Assembly (NCBI GenBank): GCA_040752815.1
Contig: JBFMGC010000024.1
Span: 1 to 43,694, forward strand
Reading direction: 5' to 3'
Length of the DNA stretch: 43,694 nt
Origin: Candidatus Zixiibacteriota bacterium
GTDB lineage: Bacteria > Zixibacteria > MSB-5A5 > GN15 > FEB-12
Under the pieces are notes generated by a model. That model was not told the DNA's origin, made no database searches, and saw only the letters and a program-made list of their open reading frames with translations. A program made the translations under genes and the position numbers. Below are positions 23,820 to 32,088 of the stretch, piece after piece (the first letter of the stretch is position 1; each line of letters starts with the position of its first letter).

Positions 23820-24122
23820 CTATTCCTTGTGCTCGATCTTATGCACTTCCATGCCGATCGCTTTGAGAACCACGTCGGTCGCGAGCGCGATCAGCATACC
23901 CACTACCGCCATCATGACCGTGCAGTAGAGCGCATAGAGCCACAGGTTTTCGTTATAGGTGCGGGCAAAGAACAGGCTGATGCCGCTGAGGTTTTCGAGC
24001 GGGACCTTCTTTTCCAGCGCCTCGGGGATATCCAGACCCTCCGATGCCAGGAGCGACATCGCGGGCAGTTGGAGCAACATCGACAGCAGATACAGACGGA
24101 ACAGTTTCAGCCGTTTAACCAC
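23820..24122 (-). CDS. Small two-helix membrane protein upstream of TSUP
   Basis: About 100 residues, not recognised as a named family. Two hydrophobic segments: LFRLYLLSMLLQLPAMSLLA near the N terminus and LWLYALYCTVMMAVVGMLIA near the C terminus, joined by a loop with ALEKKVPLENLSGISLFFAR. GTG at 24122 is chosen since GGAG lies eight bases upstream; a TTG at 24155 would add eleven residues but has no ribosome site. It is the first gene of the transporter operon, 24 bases before TSUP, and may be an accessory subunit. Confidence 0.65.
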   Translation of the reverse strand: MVKRLKLFRLYLLSMLLQLPAMSLLASEGLDIPEALEKKVPLENLSGISLFFARTYNENLWLYALYCTVMMAVVGMLIALATDVVLKAIGMEVHKIEHKE

Positions 24123-24450
24123 ATTCGCACTCCGGTTCGAGTCATGATCAATCAAGCAATTTTCGGGGATAAATTCAAGAGGGAAGTGATGTTAGAGGGC
24201 GAGCCTCGTGGCATGTGCCCTGGGTTCTTGCATCCGTGACCGTGCATGATAGACCAGGCAGTTCGACAATCATGCTTCAGTAGTAATTGGACTATATTAC
24301 CTTCCAATGGCTTTTGGTTCGGGATCGGGATACGACGCAGCACGAGCTTGGCGTCTTGCGTGGACCTACCTGGATGGGTATAATCCCGCAAACGAGTATG
24401 GCTTTACGCCGGTGCCTGGGCGGCGCGGCTGAGATCGACACTCAAACCAA
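24123..24450. other. Intergenic region between divergent genes
   Basis: The 328-base gap between the leftward transporter operon and the rightward GNAT gene must hold both promoters. ACTATATTACC near 24291 is an A/T-rich -10-like site, but I cannot assign a matching -35. No repeat or small gene is evident. Confidence 0.3.
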
Positions 24451-25242
24451 ATGATAGACCACAAGACCCTTATAGAAGCGATTGAACGCTCCGACTGCCT
24501 GCTTCCCGCCATCAAAGGATACAATGAGTATCTCAACTTCCCCGGCGTGATAGTGTGCGAGACGCCTTCTAATCATGCCCTGGCAAACAAAGCCATGAAT
24601 GCCCGCTTGAGTGGGGAGGATGCCGGCGCTGCCATAAGCCAGGTATGTGCGTACTTTGACTCCAAAAAGAAGCCTTTCAGTTGGATTGTGGGGCCGAACA
24701 CCACGCCGGCGGACCTGGGCAGACTTCTGTTGGCATGCGGGTTCGAGAAACAGCTTGGCGCCGACGGGATGTATCTACCTGATCTCACGCTGCGAATCGA
24801 TGGGAATTCCGAGGTGACAATTCGCGAATTGCCGCCGGGCGATCATGAGGCAGCGGTCGAGATCATGGCGGTTGGTTTCGGGATGCCGACCGATGTCTCG
24901 CGGTTCTTCCACGAGATGATCGCGCTCAGTTTTCCGAAAGTCCGGAGCCGGGCTTACCTCGCCTATCTTGACGGTGTGAGTAAGCCGGTGGCCTGCGCCT
25001 ACATAGCCTATTATCCCGATCGGCCGATTGCTCTCCTCTGTGGCGGGGCTACGTTGCCGGGATATCGTGGCCGAGGCATCTACAGAGCGATGCTTGCGTA
25101 TCGTTTGAGCGATGTTGTTCGCGACGGTGTCGAGGCGGTAATTGTGCTCGCCGACCAGCGCACGTCGGCGCCCATATGCCGGAAGCTGGGGTTTAAGAAG
25201 CTGTGTGAGGTAGACTTCTATGTGTGGGATGGACAAAGGTGA
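24451..25242 (+). CDS. GNAT-family N-acetyltransferase
   Basis: A 263-residue protein whose C-terminal half (about residues 120-263) is a GNAT acetyltransferase: VTIRELPPGDHEAAVEIMAV, VACAYIAYYPDRPIALLCGG, then the acetyl-CoA loop LPGYRGRGIYRAML and the closing SAPICRKLGFKKLCEVDFYV. The first 115 residues look like a degenerate GNAT half (PFSWIVGPNTTPADLGRLLL, LACGFEKQLGADGMYL), the arrangement of tandem GNAT proteins. The acceptor is unknown. The ATG has no obvious ribosome site. It stands alone. Confidence 0.83.
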   Translation: MIDHKTLIEAIERSDCLLPAIKGYNEYLNFPGVIVCETPSNHALANKAMNARLSGEDAGAAISQVCAYFDSKKKPFSWIVGPNTTPADLGRLLLACGFEKQLGADGMYLPDLTLRIDGNSEVTIRELPPGDHEAAVEIMAVGFGMPTDVSRFFHEMIALSFPKVRSRAYLAYLDGVSKPVACAYIAYYPDRPIALLCGGATLPGYRGRGIYRAMLAYRLSDVVRDGVEAVIVLADQRTSAPICRKLGFKKLCEVDFYVWDGQR

Positions 25243-25362
25243 GTTGCCCCGTCTCTTATTCATCTCCCGATGTCACACAAGGTACTTTGCACTACCGGAA
25301 AACCCGATCCAAGACGCGCCGGCGCTTGGAAATCTAGGTGTGCTTCTCGCCTTTGTGGCGGC

Positions 25363-26025
25363 CTACATTTTAGCTGCAACTGCTGCAACTGCGTCCTCGC
25401 TTAGCCACGAGAACTTTCTCCAAACTTGAATTACCATCAAGAAGAACCAGATACTAATGAAATAGCCTCCTTCAAAGAGGCCCGCTTCGTGGGGAGGCAC
25501 AGGGAATGTGTAAAGCTTTGATGCGAAGTGATAGCCTGCCGCTGCCAGACCAGTGATTGTGAAGAACTTCCCGAACTTAGGGTGAGTCCACATCAGAATG
25601 GCAAACATGACTATGGTGAGGTCATAGAAAAGGTCGGCGATGTAGTTCATGCCGTTCTGGACCGTAAACACGCCGTTCAGGATATGTCTCCAGGTTTCCT
25701 GCACGGCAGGATCACTCTCCGCACGGATATATTTGCGAATGTAGATGATGTTTTCTAATTGGATAACCTGGAACATTGTTTGGCTGATGCCTCCAATCAC
25801 GCCAAATATCGTGCCCATCAGCGCATAAATGGTCAGCCTGGGCTTGGCCACGAATGGATACAGCCCGATAAAAGCTATGAGCGTAAGGGGGCCAAAGAAG
25901 ATCCATAGACCGGTGTGAAGCACTGCCGGGAGGGGGAGGAATGTCCAGGCGGGATACATTATCCCCACTGTCAGACCGGCTGCAATGCTCATGGTAGTGA
26001 GTTGTTTCTGTAGCTTAATGTCCAT
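25363..26025 (-). CDS. Six-helix membrane protein, probable PadR target
   Basis: A 220-residue membrane protein that I do not recognise. Six hydrophobic segments are visible, at about residues 10-30, 35-62, 66-90, 128-148, 150-175 and 190-212, with an extramembrane stretch (QLENIIYIRKYIRAESDPAV) between the third and fourth. It ends AVAAVAAKM. A strong AGGAGGT site precedes the ATG. It lies 170 bases downstream of the padR gene on the same strand, a frequent arrangement in which the regulator controls its own operon with a membrane or efflux protein. Confidence 0.7.
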   Translation of the reverse strand: MDIKLQKQLTTMSIAAGLTVGIMYPAWTFLPLPAVLHTGLWIFFGPLTLIAFIGLYPFVAKPRLTIYALMGTIFGVIGGISQTMFQVIQLENIIYIRKYIRAESDPAVQETWRHILNGVFTVQNGMNYIADLFYDLTIVMFAILMWTHPKFGKFFTITGLAAAGYHFASKLYTFPVPPHEAGLFEGGYFISIWFFLMVIQVWRKFSWLSEDAVAAVAAKM

Positions 26026-26194
26026 ACACGACCTCCTGAAAGTGACCTAAGTTCATTCGGGCATACAGTTCGGGCTCGAGTGCGTCTGCTCCGATATGAC
26101 AGTACTATCACCGCCTCCAGTCGCCCCAATGCGAACGAGACGGGACTCGGCGCCGGGAAATGAGCATTTGAAGTTCAAGCCGAGATTCTCCTGC

Positions 26195-26758
26195 TTACTT
26201 CTTCTTACTCCTCGGCTGGTCTTTAAGCCACGCCAGAGTCTGACGACACCAGCGCACTCTGGCACGCGTTATGTGTCTTCCGAATCGCAGCGTCGTAATC
26301 CAATAGTCGTAGACGTCCTGACGCTCGTATTCCTTCAGGATCGTCCGCTCCACATAGTTAAACTCTCTCAGACGCTCTGTTTGTTGTTCAAGAAGACTCC
26401 TCACATGTTCCGCGCAGGTGCTCCTGTCGGTGAACATCCCAAAAAACAGTTTGAGCAGAAGCTCGTTCCTTATGGGTTCGCTTTCAGTCGGGGTCTTAAG
26501 CCAGGCCAGTAGCTGGGCTCGACCGGCTTTGGTGATTTTATAGACGCGTCTTTCCGGGCGCCCCCCGGTCGTCTGTGATGATTCAGTGCTAAGACCCGAT
26601 GCAACCAGCCGTCTAAGCGTCGGGTAAAGCTGGCCATAACTTTCCTGCCAGAAGAAACCGATGCTCTGGGCAATGAAGGTCTTGATGTCATAGCCTGACA
26701 TCGGTCGCAGGCTGAGTAGTCCAAGAATCGCGAATTCGGTTTTGCTTGCACGAGGCAT
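26195..26758 (-). CDS. PadR-family transcriptional regulator
   Basis: A 187-residue PadR-type repressor. The N-terminal winged helix-turn-helix spans about residues 8-85: TEFAILGLLSLRPMSGYDIK, FFWQESYGQLYPTLRRLVAS, then the wing GGRPERRVYKITKAGRAQL. The C-terminal helical PF10400-type half (about 95-180) serves dimerisation and ligand sensing. It is of the longer VirR/AphA-like subfamily. GGAG lies seven bases before the ATG. A perfect palindrome sits 13-31 bases upstream of the start codon, so autorepression is likely. Confidence 0.9.
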   Translation of the reverse strand: MPRASKTEFAILGLLSLRPMSGYDIKTFIAQSIGFFWQESYGQLYPTLRRLVASGLSTESSQTTGGRPERRVYKITKAGRAQLLAWLKTPTESEPIRNELLLKLFFGMFTDRSTCAEHVRSLLEQQTERLREFNYVERTILKEYERQDVYDYWITTLRFGRHITRARVRWCRQTLAWLKDQPRSKKK

Positions 26759-26770
26759 TGCTCGCTCCAG

Positions 26771-26789
26771 ATATATCTAAAAGATATAT
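26771..26789. promoter_or_regulatory. Probable PadR operator (perfect palindrome)
   Basis: ATATATCT (26771-26778), AAA, AGATATAT (26782-26789). The 8-bp arms are exact and centred 22 bases upstream of the padR ATG, over the A/T-rich -10 region. In the rest of the 26759-27056 gap I see nothing certain. Confidence 0.65.
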
Positions 26790-27056
26790 AACTGTACGGT
26801 CCCGACCGGGGATGGTTTCACTTTCTTATGGGTGACGGCCATAAGGAACGGGTCTGGATCAGGGTGCAACTTGTAAGACGAGTAGCAGCCCCGTTACTTC
26901 TTGATTTGCAATGGGATATCTGAATTGCACGTATCCACCCGGGAGTCCTGCTTGGTTCTTAGTGGACCGGGAGGTACGAAAGCCTTAAGTTGGAATATAA
27001 GGTCAGCACCCCGGGACTTGCCCGTTGGCGACTGATGGTCGACAGGAGTAAGGCTG

Positions 27057-28391
27057 ATGATCAAGGTTGTAATTCTGGTAGGTTGGCTTGCTGCAAGCTC
27101 CTTCATCCCCGCAATGTCTTCGGCGCGAACAGAAAGTCGGGTTGATTCTCTCGCTCGCGATTATGTCAGGCTTGTACTGAGTGTGGGGGAGTATGTTCCT
27201 GACTATGTCGACGCTTATTTCGGGCCGCCTGAATTTCGCGAAGAAGCCTCGAAAGAAGCGGCCGGCAGGGAGTTCCCGTACCAGAAGCTGGTGCAAGAGG
27301 CCGAGCGATTGCTCGCGTATGCCGAGGAGCTCTTAGCCCATGCGGAAACTGACTCCCGAGGGCGGCGACTTGACTTCCTCCGGGGTCAGTTGAATTCCTT
27401 ACTTGCGGTGCTTGACTGGCGCAACGGTGTGAGACTCACATTCGATCAGGAAGCGCAGGCGATCTACGGCATAGTCGCCCCTCAACACGATTCAGCATAC
27501 TACGAGGATCTACTCATGCGGCTCGACTCGCTCGTGCCGGGACGCGGAGATCTGTTCGAGCGGTTCGAGAATTTGCAGAAGCAGTTCGTTGTGCCGAGAC
27601 AGTCGATCAACACCTTGATCAAACTATGTGTCGCCGAGTGTCGTGAGAGGACATGCCGCTTTATCGATCTGCCCGAGGGAGAGAACTGCCGTATCGAATT
27701 GGTCGGCGGGAAATCGTGGGGAGGGTACAACTGGTACCTGGGTAGCCTGCAAAGTCTGATCCAGGTGGATACAAGTGGGCCTGTATACGCCGGTTCGTTG
27801 ATTGGGATAGCGGCCCACGAGGGGTACCCCGGACATCATTGTGCCAACGTCATGAGAGAGAAAATCCTCGTGCAGGACAGCGGATGGGTGGAGTTTTCGG
27901 TTATTCCTCTCTATTGCCCCTCGTCGGTCCTGGACGAAGGCATGGCAAGCTATGCGTCCGCGCTCGTGTTTCCGCTCGAAGAGAGGGTGGCGTTTTACAA
28001 GCGGATCCTGCCACAGTTTATGAATCTCGACACGGCCATGATCGACACCTACTGTCGTGTTCTCCACGCACGCAAGGAGCTGAGTGAGTGTCATGTCGAC
28101 GCTGCCCGGGCGTATCTCGACGGAACCTGGGATTCACTGCGAGCAGCGAGGTGGGTTCGCCACTTCGACCTGGGCACCGATGAATCCGCCGCGAAGTCAC
28201 TTGCTTTTTCCAGGGATTACCGAAGCTACCGGGTGACATATGTTGTCGGGGAGCAACTCGTCGGAGACTTCATATTGAGGCATGGCGGGGCGCCTGAGAA
28301 GCCGGATCGACAGTGGGAACTGTTTCAAGGTCTGCTTGAGTTTCCGTTTCTGTCGGCGAACTTGAAGCAAGGGAACGCGACGGTACCCTAA
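27057..28391 (+). CDS. DUF885-like secreted putative metallopeptidase
   Basis: A 444-residue protein with a signal peptide ending FIPAMSSA. It resembles the DUF885 family through AAHEGYPGHH at residues 252-261; DUF885 proteins carry HExxPGHH and are thought to be zinc carboxypeptidase-like enzymes. Other family-like parts are RLVLSVGEYVPDYVDAYFGP near the N terminus and SSVLDEGMASYASALVFPLE after the zinc motif, where the Glu in LDEGMASY is likely the third metal ligand. It is shorter than the usual 550-600 residues. It lies 18 bases before a lipoprotein gene. Confidence 0.68.
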   Translation: MIKVVILVGWLAASSFIPAMSSARTESRVDSLARDYVRLVLSVGEYVPDYVDAYFGPPEFREEASKEAAGREFPYQKLVQEAERLLAYAEELLAHAETDSRGRRLDFLRGQLNSLLAVLDWRNGVRLTFDQEAQAIYGIVAPQHDSAYYEDLLMRLDSLVPGRGDLFERFENLQKQFVVPRQSINTLIKLCVAECRERTCRFIDLPEGENCRIELVGGKSWGGYNWYLGSLQSLIQVDTSGPVYAGSLIGIAAHEGYPGHHCANVMREKILVQDSGWVEFSVIPLYCPSSVLDEGMASYASALVFPLEERVAFYKRILPQFMNLDTAMIDTYCRVLHARKELSECHVDAARAYLDGTWDSLRAARWVRHFDLGTDESAAKSLAFSRDYRSYRVTYVVGEQLVGDFILRHGGAPEKPDRQWELFQGLLEFPFLSANLKQGNATVP

Positions 28392-28409
28392 AGCGTGAGG
28401 AGGTCGAGG

Positions 28410-28976
28410 ATGCGTAGATTTGATTGCTTCGTTCTTTCGTGGTTGGTCGGGACCTTGCTATGGGTCATAGGGTGCGGTGCCGAACCTGGTAGTCAGGGCT
28501 TGAAAACGCGATTGGAAACCTGGCGGCAGGGCGTGTGGATATCGGGCACAGCCACATATACGATATACACCGACAAACACTACTTTGTCATTTCCGATGA
28601 AGGTGATTCATCCGCCCCGAACCTGTATGTCGGAGCCTCACAGGTAGTTTTCCACGAGAAGGGGACAGCCCGGCGACAACTTATGCGGCTTCGCCGGTTA
28701 CCGGACGGGGCATTGAACGCATTTCGAGAGATCGATTTCGCGGCGGACCACGAGGAGCCGTCTATGGAAATTGACACGACACTATTTGTGCCCGGCACCT
28801 GCACAATTAAAGACGGCATCATATACGATGCTGTGACCGAAGTGACGGACACGTCGATTCTGCTCTCCACCTGCAATGGTGACACGGAAGTTATCTATTC
28901 AAACGGGGTGTCTGTCTACATGCCTGCGGGCGGCGGCGAGTTCTATTCATACAGGATTGAAGTGCTCTCATTTTGA
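28410..28976 (+). CDS. Hypothetical lipoprotein
   Basis: A 188-residue protein of unknown family. MRRFDCFVLSWLVGTLLWVIGC is a lipoprotein signal with lipobox VIGC. The mature part is mostly beta strand (TATYTIYTDKHYFVISDEGD, LYVGASQVVFHEKGTARRQL, TCTIKDGIIYDAVTEV, EVIYSNGVSVYMPAGG), suggesting a lipocalin- or beta-sandwich-like fold. ATG at 28410 has AGGAGG at 28398-28403; the GTG at 28395 is less likely. Probably cotranscribed with the DUF885-like gene. Confidence 0.65.
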   Translation: MRRFDCFVLSWLVGTLLWVIGCGAEPGSQGLKTRLETWRQGVWISGTATYTIYTDKHYFVISDEGDSSAPNLYVGASQVVFHEKGTARRQLMRLRRLPDGALNAFREIDFAADHEEPSMEIDTTLFVPGTCTIKDGIIYDAVTEVTDTSILLSTCNGDTEVIYSNGVSVYMPAGGGEFYSYRIEVLSF

Positions 28977-29020
28977 TAGCACGTCCGGCGTGTCACCGTA
29001 CGCCACGCGCCGATTCCAAC

Positions 29021-29048
29021 TTGACTCGATTGCTCTTCATGCTTTAAT
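29021..29048 (+). promoter_or_regulatory. Promoter of the YeiH-type transporter gene
   Basis: TTGACT (29021-29026) and TTTAAT (29043-29048), each five of six consensus bases, with a 16-base spacer. The leader would be about 90 bases and contains AAGGAGG at 29129-29135. Confidence 0.55.
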
Positions 29049-29144
29049 GTAATGTAGGACGCGCTTAGTGCGCGGTAAGCGATGTGGTGATGTCGAGCAA
29101 GAGATATCCGCCACGGTCAACCTCTCGCAAGGAGGGTATGGTCG

Positions 29145-30599
29145 GTGGCTGAAACGGCAGATGGTTTCCGCAGGTCCGGCATCTCGGAAGACTGGTTAGC
29201 GGTCATTCTGGGATTGTTCATATTCCTGCTGACACTGACGAAGTTTCTCGGGGGCGACGTGTGCGGTTGGGTGGTGACTACCAAAGTCTGGACCAGCCTG
29301 GCCGGCGCACTCAAACCGGTATCGGACAACTATGCCGGACTGCCCGGACTCGGGTCGCTTCTGTGCACTTACATGTTTCTTCTCCTGGTGCTGGGTGTCG
29401 GGGCGTGGCGGCTCCGGGCGAACGTGAAGAAGTTTGCCCTCGGCTTCACGCTGGTGTTCTTCATCAGTTATTTCTGCTGGATAATCGGCGCCTGGGCGCA
29501 TATTGCCGCGACACCGAACCAGCTCAATTCGTTCGGCATCTCCTGGTCGATGAACCTCACCTCGGAGGCGGGCTACATAGTCGCCTTGATAGTTGGGCTG
29601 ATGGTCGGCAACTTCACGCCCGGATTCGCAAAGCTGATGAGCGAGGCTATTCGCCCCGAGCTATACATCAAGACAGCCATAGTCATTCTGGGCGGTTTTC
29701 TCGGGATAACGGCGGCGGAGCAGCTCGGCCTGGCCACATCGGTGATGTTCCGCGGACTGTGCGCGATAGTCGAAGCGTATCTGATCTACTGGGCACTCGT
29801 GTATTTTGTCGCACGCAAGTATTTCAAGTTCAGCCGGGAGTGGTCTGTGCCGCTGGCCAGCGGGATATCGATCTGCGGGGTCTCAGCGGCGATAGCCACC
29901 GGCTCGGCGATCAAAGCGCGTCCGGTCGTGCCGATTATGGTTTCGTCGCTAGTGGTGATTTTCGCGGTTGTCGAGCTGGTGTTGCTGCCGTTTATCGCTC
30001 AGCGCTTTCTCTATAATGAACCGATGGTGGCCGGGGCATGGATGGGTTTGGCGGTCAAGACCGACGGCGCCGCGGTAGCCAGCGGGGCGATAGCCGAATC
30101 GCTCATTCTGGCCAAAGCGGCCGCGGAACAGGGGATCAATTATCAGTCGGGCTGGGTGATGGCGACGACCACAACTGTGAAGGTCTTTATCGACGTGTTT
30201 ATCGCTATCTGGGCGTTTATCCTGGCCTGGATCTGGTCGGCTAAGATTGAGAAAACCGGCGGAGAGAAGATGCGCGCGGGCGAGATCTGGCGGCGCTTCC
30301 CGAAATTCATCCTCGGCTACATGGCGACCTTTGCGGCGGTGATCCTGATCGCCGTGTCAGCATCGGAGTTGATCGGACCGGCTAAGGCGGCGATGGGGCA
30401 GGCGAATGTGTTTCGGGGGATATTTTTCGTGATGACGTTCTTTACGATCGGTGTCGTCTCCAACTTCCGCAAGCTGTGGGAAGAGGGAATTGGCAAACTG
30501 GCGCTGGTCTACGTGATCTGCCTGTTCGGGTTCATTATCTGGATCGGTCTGGTGATCTCCTGGCTGTTCTTTGCGGGAGTCAAGCCGCCGCTAGCGTGA
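29145..30599 (+). CDS. YeiH/UPF0324-type putative sulfate exporter
   Basis: A 484-residue membrane protein of the family annotated as putative sulfate exporter (conserved hypothetical 698). Signature parts are ILGGFLGITAAEQLGLATSV, PLASGISICGVSAAIATGSA, GAWMGLAVKTDGAAVASGAI and VFIDVFIAIWAFILAWIW, over about 11-12 helices. It is some 130 residues longer than Escherichia coli YeiH; the additional N-terminal part has three helices and a loop with CGWVVTTKVWTSLAGALKPV. GTG at 29145 has AAGGAGG nine bases upstream. The name rests on a weak functional history and transport of sulfate is unproven for most members. A 53-residue membrane protein follows seven bases after the stop. Confidence 0.85.
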   Translation: MAETADGFRRSGISEDWLAVILGLFIFLLTLTKFLGGDVCGWVVTTKVWTSLAGALKPVSDNYAGLPGLGSLLCTYMFLLLVLGVGAWRLRANVKKFALGFTLVFFISYFCWIIGAWAHIAATPNQLNSFGISWSMNLTSEAGYIVALIVGLMVGNFTPGFAKLMSEAIRPELYIKTAIVILGGFLGITAAEQLGLATSVMFRGLCAIVEAYLIYWALVYFVARKYFKFSREWSVPLASGISICGVSAAIATGSAIKARPVVPIMVSSLVVIFAVVELVLLPFIAQRFLYNEPMVAGAWMGLAVKTDGAAVASGAIAESLILAKAAAEQGINYQSGWVMATTTTVKVFIDVFIAIWAFILAWIWSAKIEKTGGEKMRAGEIWRRFPKFILGYMATFAAVILIAVSASELIGPAKAAMGQANVFRGIFFVMTFFTIGVVSNFRKLWEEGIGKLALVYVICLFGFIIWIGLVISWLFFAGVKPPLA

Positions 30600-30606
30600 G
30601 GCAGGT

Positions 30607-30768
30607 ATGAAAACGGTGAGTGAACCACGTTTGGTGGACGAACTTCAGAAGATGGCTTACGAGCCGCTTTTGCCGGTCGAAAAGAGAATGATCGTCTGGA
30701 GTATCGCGCTGGGGGTCGCGCTTATTGGAATACTGGTCTGGGTGAGCCGCACCTTCTTTGAAGTCTGA
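30607..30768 (+). CDS. Small (53-residue) single-helix membrane protein
   Basis: ATG at 30607 to TGA at 30768. The N-terminal half is soluble (MKTVSEPRLVDELQKMAYEP), then basic EKRM and one hydrophobic helix, IVWSIALGVALIGILVWVSR, near the C terminus. GAGG overlapping the transporter stop serves as ribosome site. Spacing of seven bases and the shared terminator at 30788 indicate it is the second gene of the transporter operon and may be a small regulatory subunit. Confidence 0.7.
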   Translation: MKTVSEPRLVDELQKMAYEPLLPVEKRMIVWSIALGVALIGILVWVSRTFFEV

Positions 30769-30787
30769 CACATACCCGCAAGTAAGA

Positions 30788-30810
30788 GAACCCCGAGAAT
30801 CTCGGGGTTC
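30788..30810. terminator. Bidirectional hairpin terminator
   Basis: GAACCCCGAG-AAT-CTCGGGGTTC, a perfect 10-bp stem between convergent genes. T-rich sequence follows on both sides (GTTTGG to the right, TCTTACTT on the minus strand). Confidence 0.7.
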
Positions 30811-30842
30811 GTTTGGTGATCAACATTTCGAGGCAGGGCGCA

Positions 30843-31535
30843 TCAATGCTTGAGCGATTCCGAGGGAGTGGTATCGGTGCGCGATTGAATGACCAGCCGC
30901 GGTTTCTGGCGAACCGGCTTGTGCTGCGAGAGCACTTTCGCGGTGAACAACGCCAGCGCCGCCGCCGAGGCCAGCGCAACCCAGAAGGCAGCAGCCCATT
31001 CGAGTGAGATCATGCCCATGAACTCGGAGGGCATATCGCCGCCGGCGTTGGCCCTGAAGATGAACAGCAAGATCGCCACGCCGCCCGAGCAGATGGCGGA
31101 AATAGTCATGGCCGGACGGTTCGCGCCGAAGGTACCGAGGAGCGCTATGATAGCGAGGGCCATCGCTGCCGCCGTCAACGGTTCGGTATCGACTCTCATT
31201 TCGCTGTCACCCATCTGGCTGTAGGGGTCGAAGGATTCCGTCCCGGCGGACTGATTGAAAGGAATAGTCGAGTCGCCGACCTGGACCTCCCACTGGCCCT
31301 GCCCCTTATCGGCTCCGCCTGACCAGTCGGCGCCGTACGGATTGTCGAATCCCGATGAGCCGGGGTTATCCTGGAGAAATGGCGGCGGCTCGATTGTCTT
31401 GCCCAGGACGAGATCAAGCCCGGTAATGGACACAATGGGCTGCCCGGCACAACTGATCTTGATAAACGGCATGAAAAAGCAGATCAGCACGATCGCCGCC
31501 AGGGCCGGCCGAATTGTCCGCTCATGTTCCTGCAT
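30843..31535 (-). CDS. Hypothetical four-helix membrane protein
   Basis: A 230-residue protein of unknown family. Helix 1 is ALAAIVLICFFMPFIKISCA, followed by an extracytoplasmic loop of about 85 residues rich in Gly, Pro, Asn and Gln (FDNPYGADWSGGADKGQGQW). Helices 2-4 are AAAMALAIIALLGTFG, MTISAICSGGVAILLFIF and AAAFWVALASAAALALFTAK. The tail is basic. AAGGAGG precedes the ATG, and a good promoter lies at 31586-31613. Confidence 0.7.
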   Translation of the reverse strand: MQEHERTIRPALAAIVLICFFMPFIKISCAGQPIVSITGLDLVLGKTIEPPPFLQDNPGSSGFDNPYGADWSGGADKGQGQWEVQVGDSTIPFNQSAGTESFDPYSQMGDSEMRVDTEPLTAAAMALAIIALLGTFGANRPAMTISAICSGGVAILLFIFRANAGGDMPSEFMGMISLEWAAAFWVALASAAALALFTAKVLSQHKPVRQKPRLVIQSRTDTTPSESLKH

Positions 31536-31585
31536 CGTTGCCTCCTTGCTGGATATTTACAGTCGCCTTGGATGTTCGCGGTTAC

Positions 31586-31613
31586 CTTATAGAGTGGATA
31601 TCGGCACTAACAA
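31586..31613 (-). promoter_or_regulatory. Promoter of the four-helix membrane protein gene
   Basis: On the minus strand: TTGTTA (31613-31608), 16-base spacer, TATAAG (31591-31586). Leader of about 44 bases with AAGGAGG. Confidence 0.45.
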
Positions 31614-31672
31614 ACCGGACCTCAAGGGGCTACGGACGAGCAGGATATGAGTAGGGAGGGGTCGGGGCTGTC

Positions 31673-31702
31673 AAAAAAAGAGACCGGCGCGGGCCGGTCT
31701 CT
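31673..31702 (-). terminator. Intrinsic terminator of the RRM gene
   Basis: On the minus strand a 10-bp stem AGAGACCGGC/GCCGGTCTCT is followed by TTTTTTT. It sits 39 bases after the RRM gene stop. Confidence 0.8.
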
Positions 31703-31740
31703 ATGGGAAGTTTTTATGTCTAGGTCGGTCTGGTGTTCAC

Positions 31741-32088
31741 TTACTCCTGGCCACGGCCCCGGCCGCCGCCGCCGCGATAATCGCCACGACCGCCACGGAA
31801 ACCACCCCGGTCGCCGCCGCGGCCGCCGCCACGGTCGCCCCGATCGGTCCGCGGACGGGCCTCGTTGATGTTCAGCTTGCGACCGTTCAGCTCCTGACCG
31901 TTCAGGCCGCTGATCGCCGCCGCCGCCGCTTCCTTGTCAGGCATCTCGACAAAGGCAAAACCACGGGACTCGCCCGTGAACTTGTCGGTGATGATGCTCA
32001 CGCTCTTGATCTCACCGAAACTCTCAAAGGCCTGACGTAACTGCTCTTCTGTCGTGTTGAACGACAGGTTTCCCACGTAGATGTTCAT
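31741..32088 (-). CDS. Glycine-rich RRM RNA-binding protein
   Basis: A 115-residue protein with one RNA recognition motif at residues 1-80: RNP2 is NIYVGNLSF and RNP1 is RGFAFVEM, separated as in eukaryotic glycine-rich and cyanobacterial Rbp proteins. The tail (about 82-115) is an RGG-type Arg/Gly region (GGRGGDRGGFRGGRGDYRGG) that aids RNA binding. The start is ATG 32088 with GGAG five bases upstream; the longer open frame to 32169 does not look like protein. Such proteins are often cold-induced RNA chaperones. The promoter lies about 180 bases upstream, giving a long leader. Confidence 0.92.
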   Translation of the reverse strand: MNIYVGNLSFNTTEEQLRQAFESFGEIKSVSIITDKFTGESRGFAFVEMPDKEAAAAAISGLNGQELNGRKLNINEARPRTDRGDRGGGRGGDRGGFRGGRGDYRGGGGRGRGQE

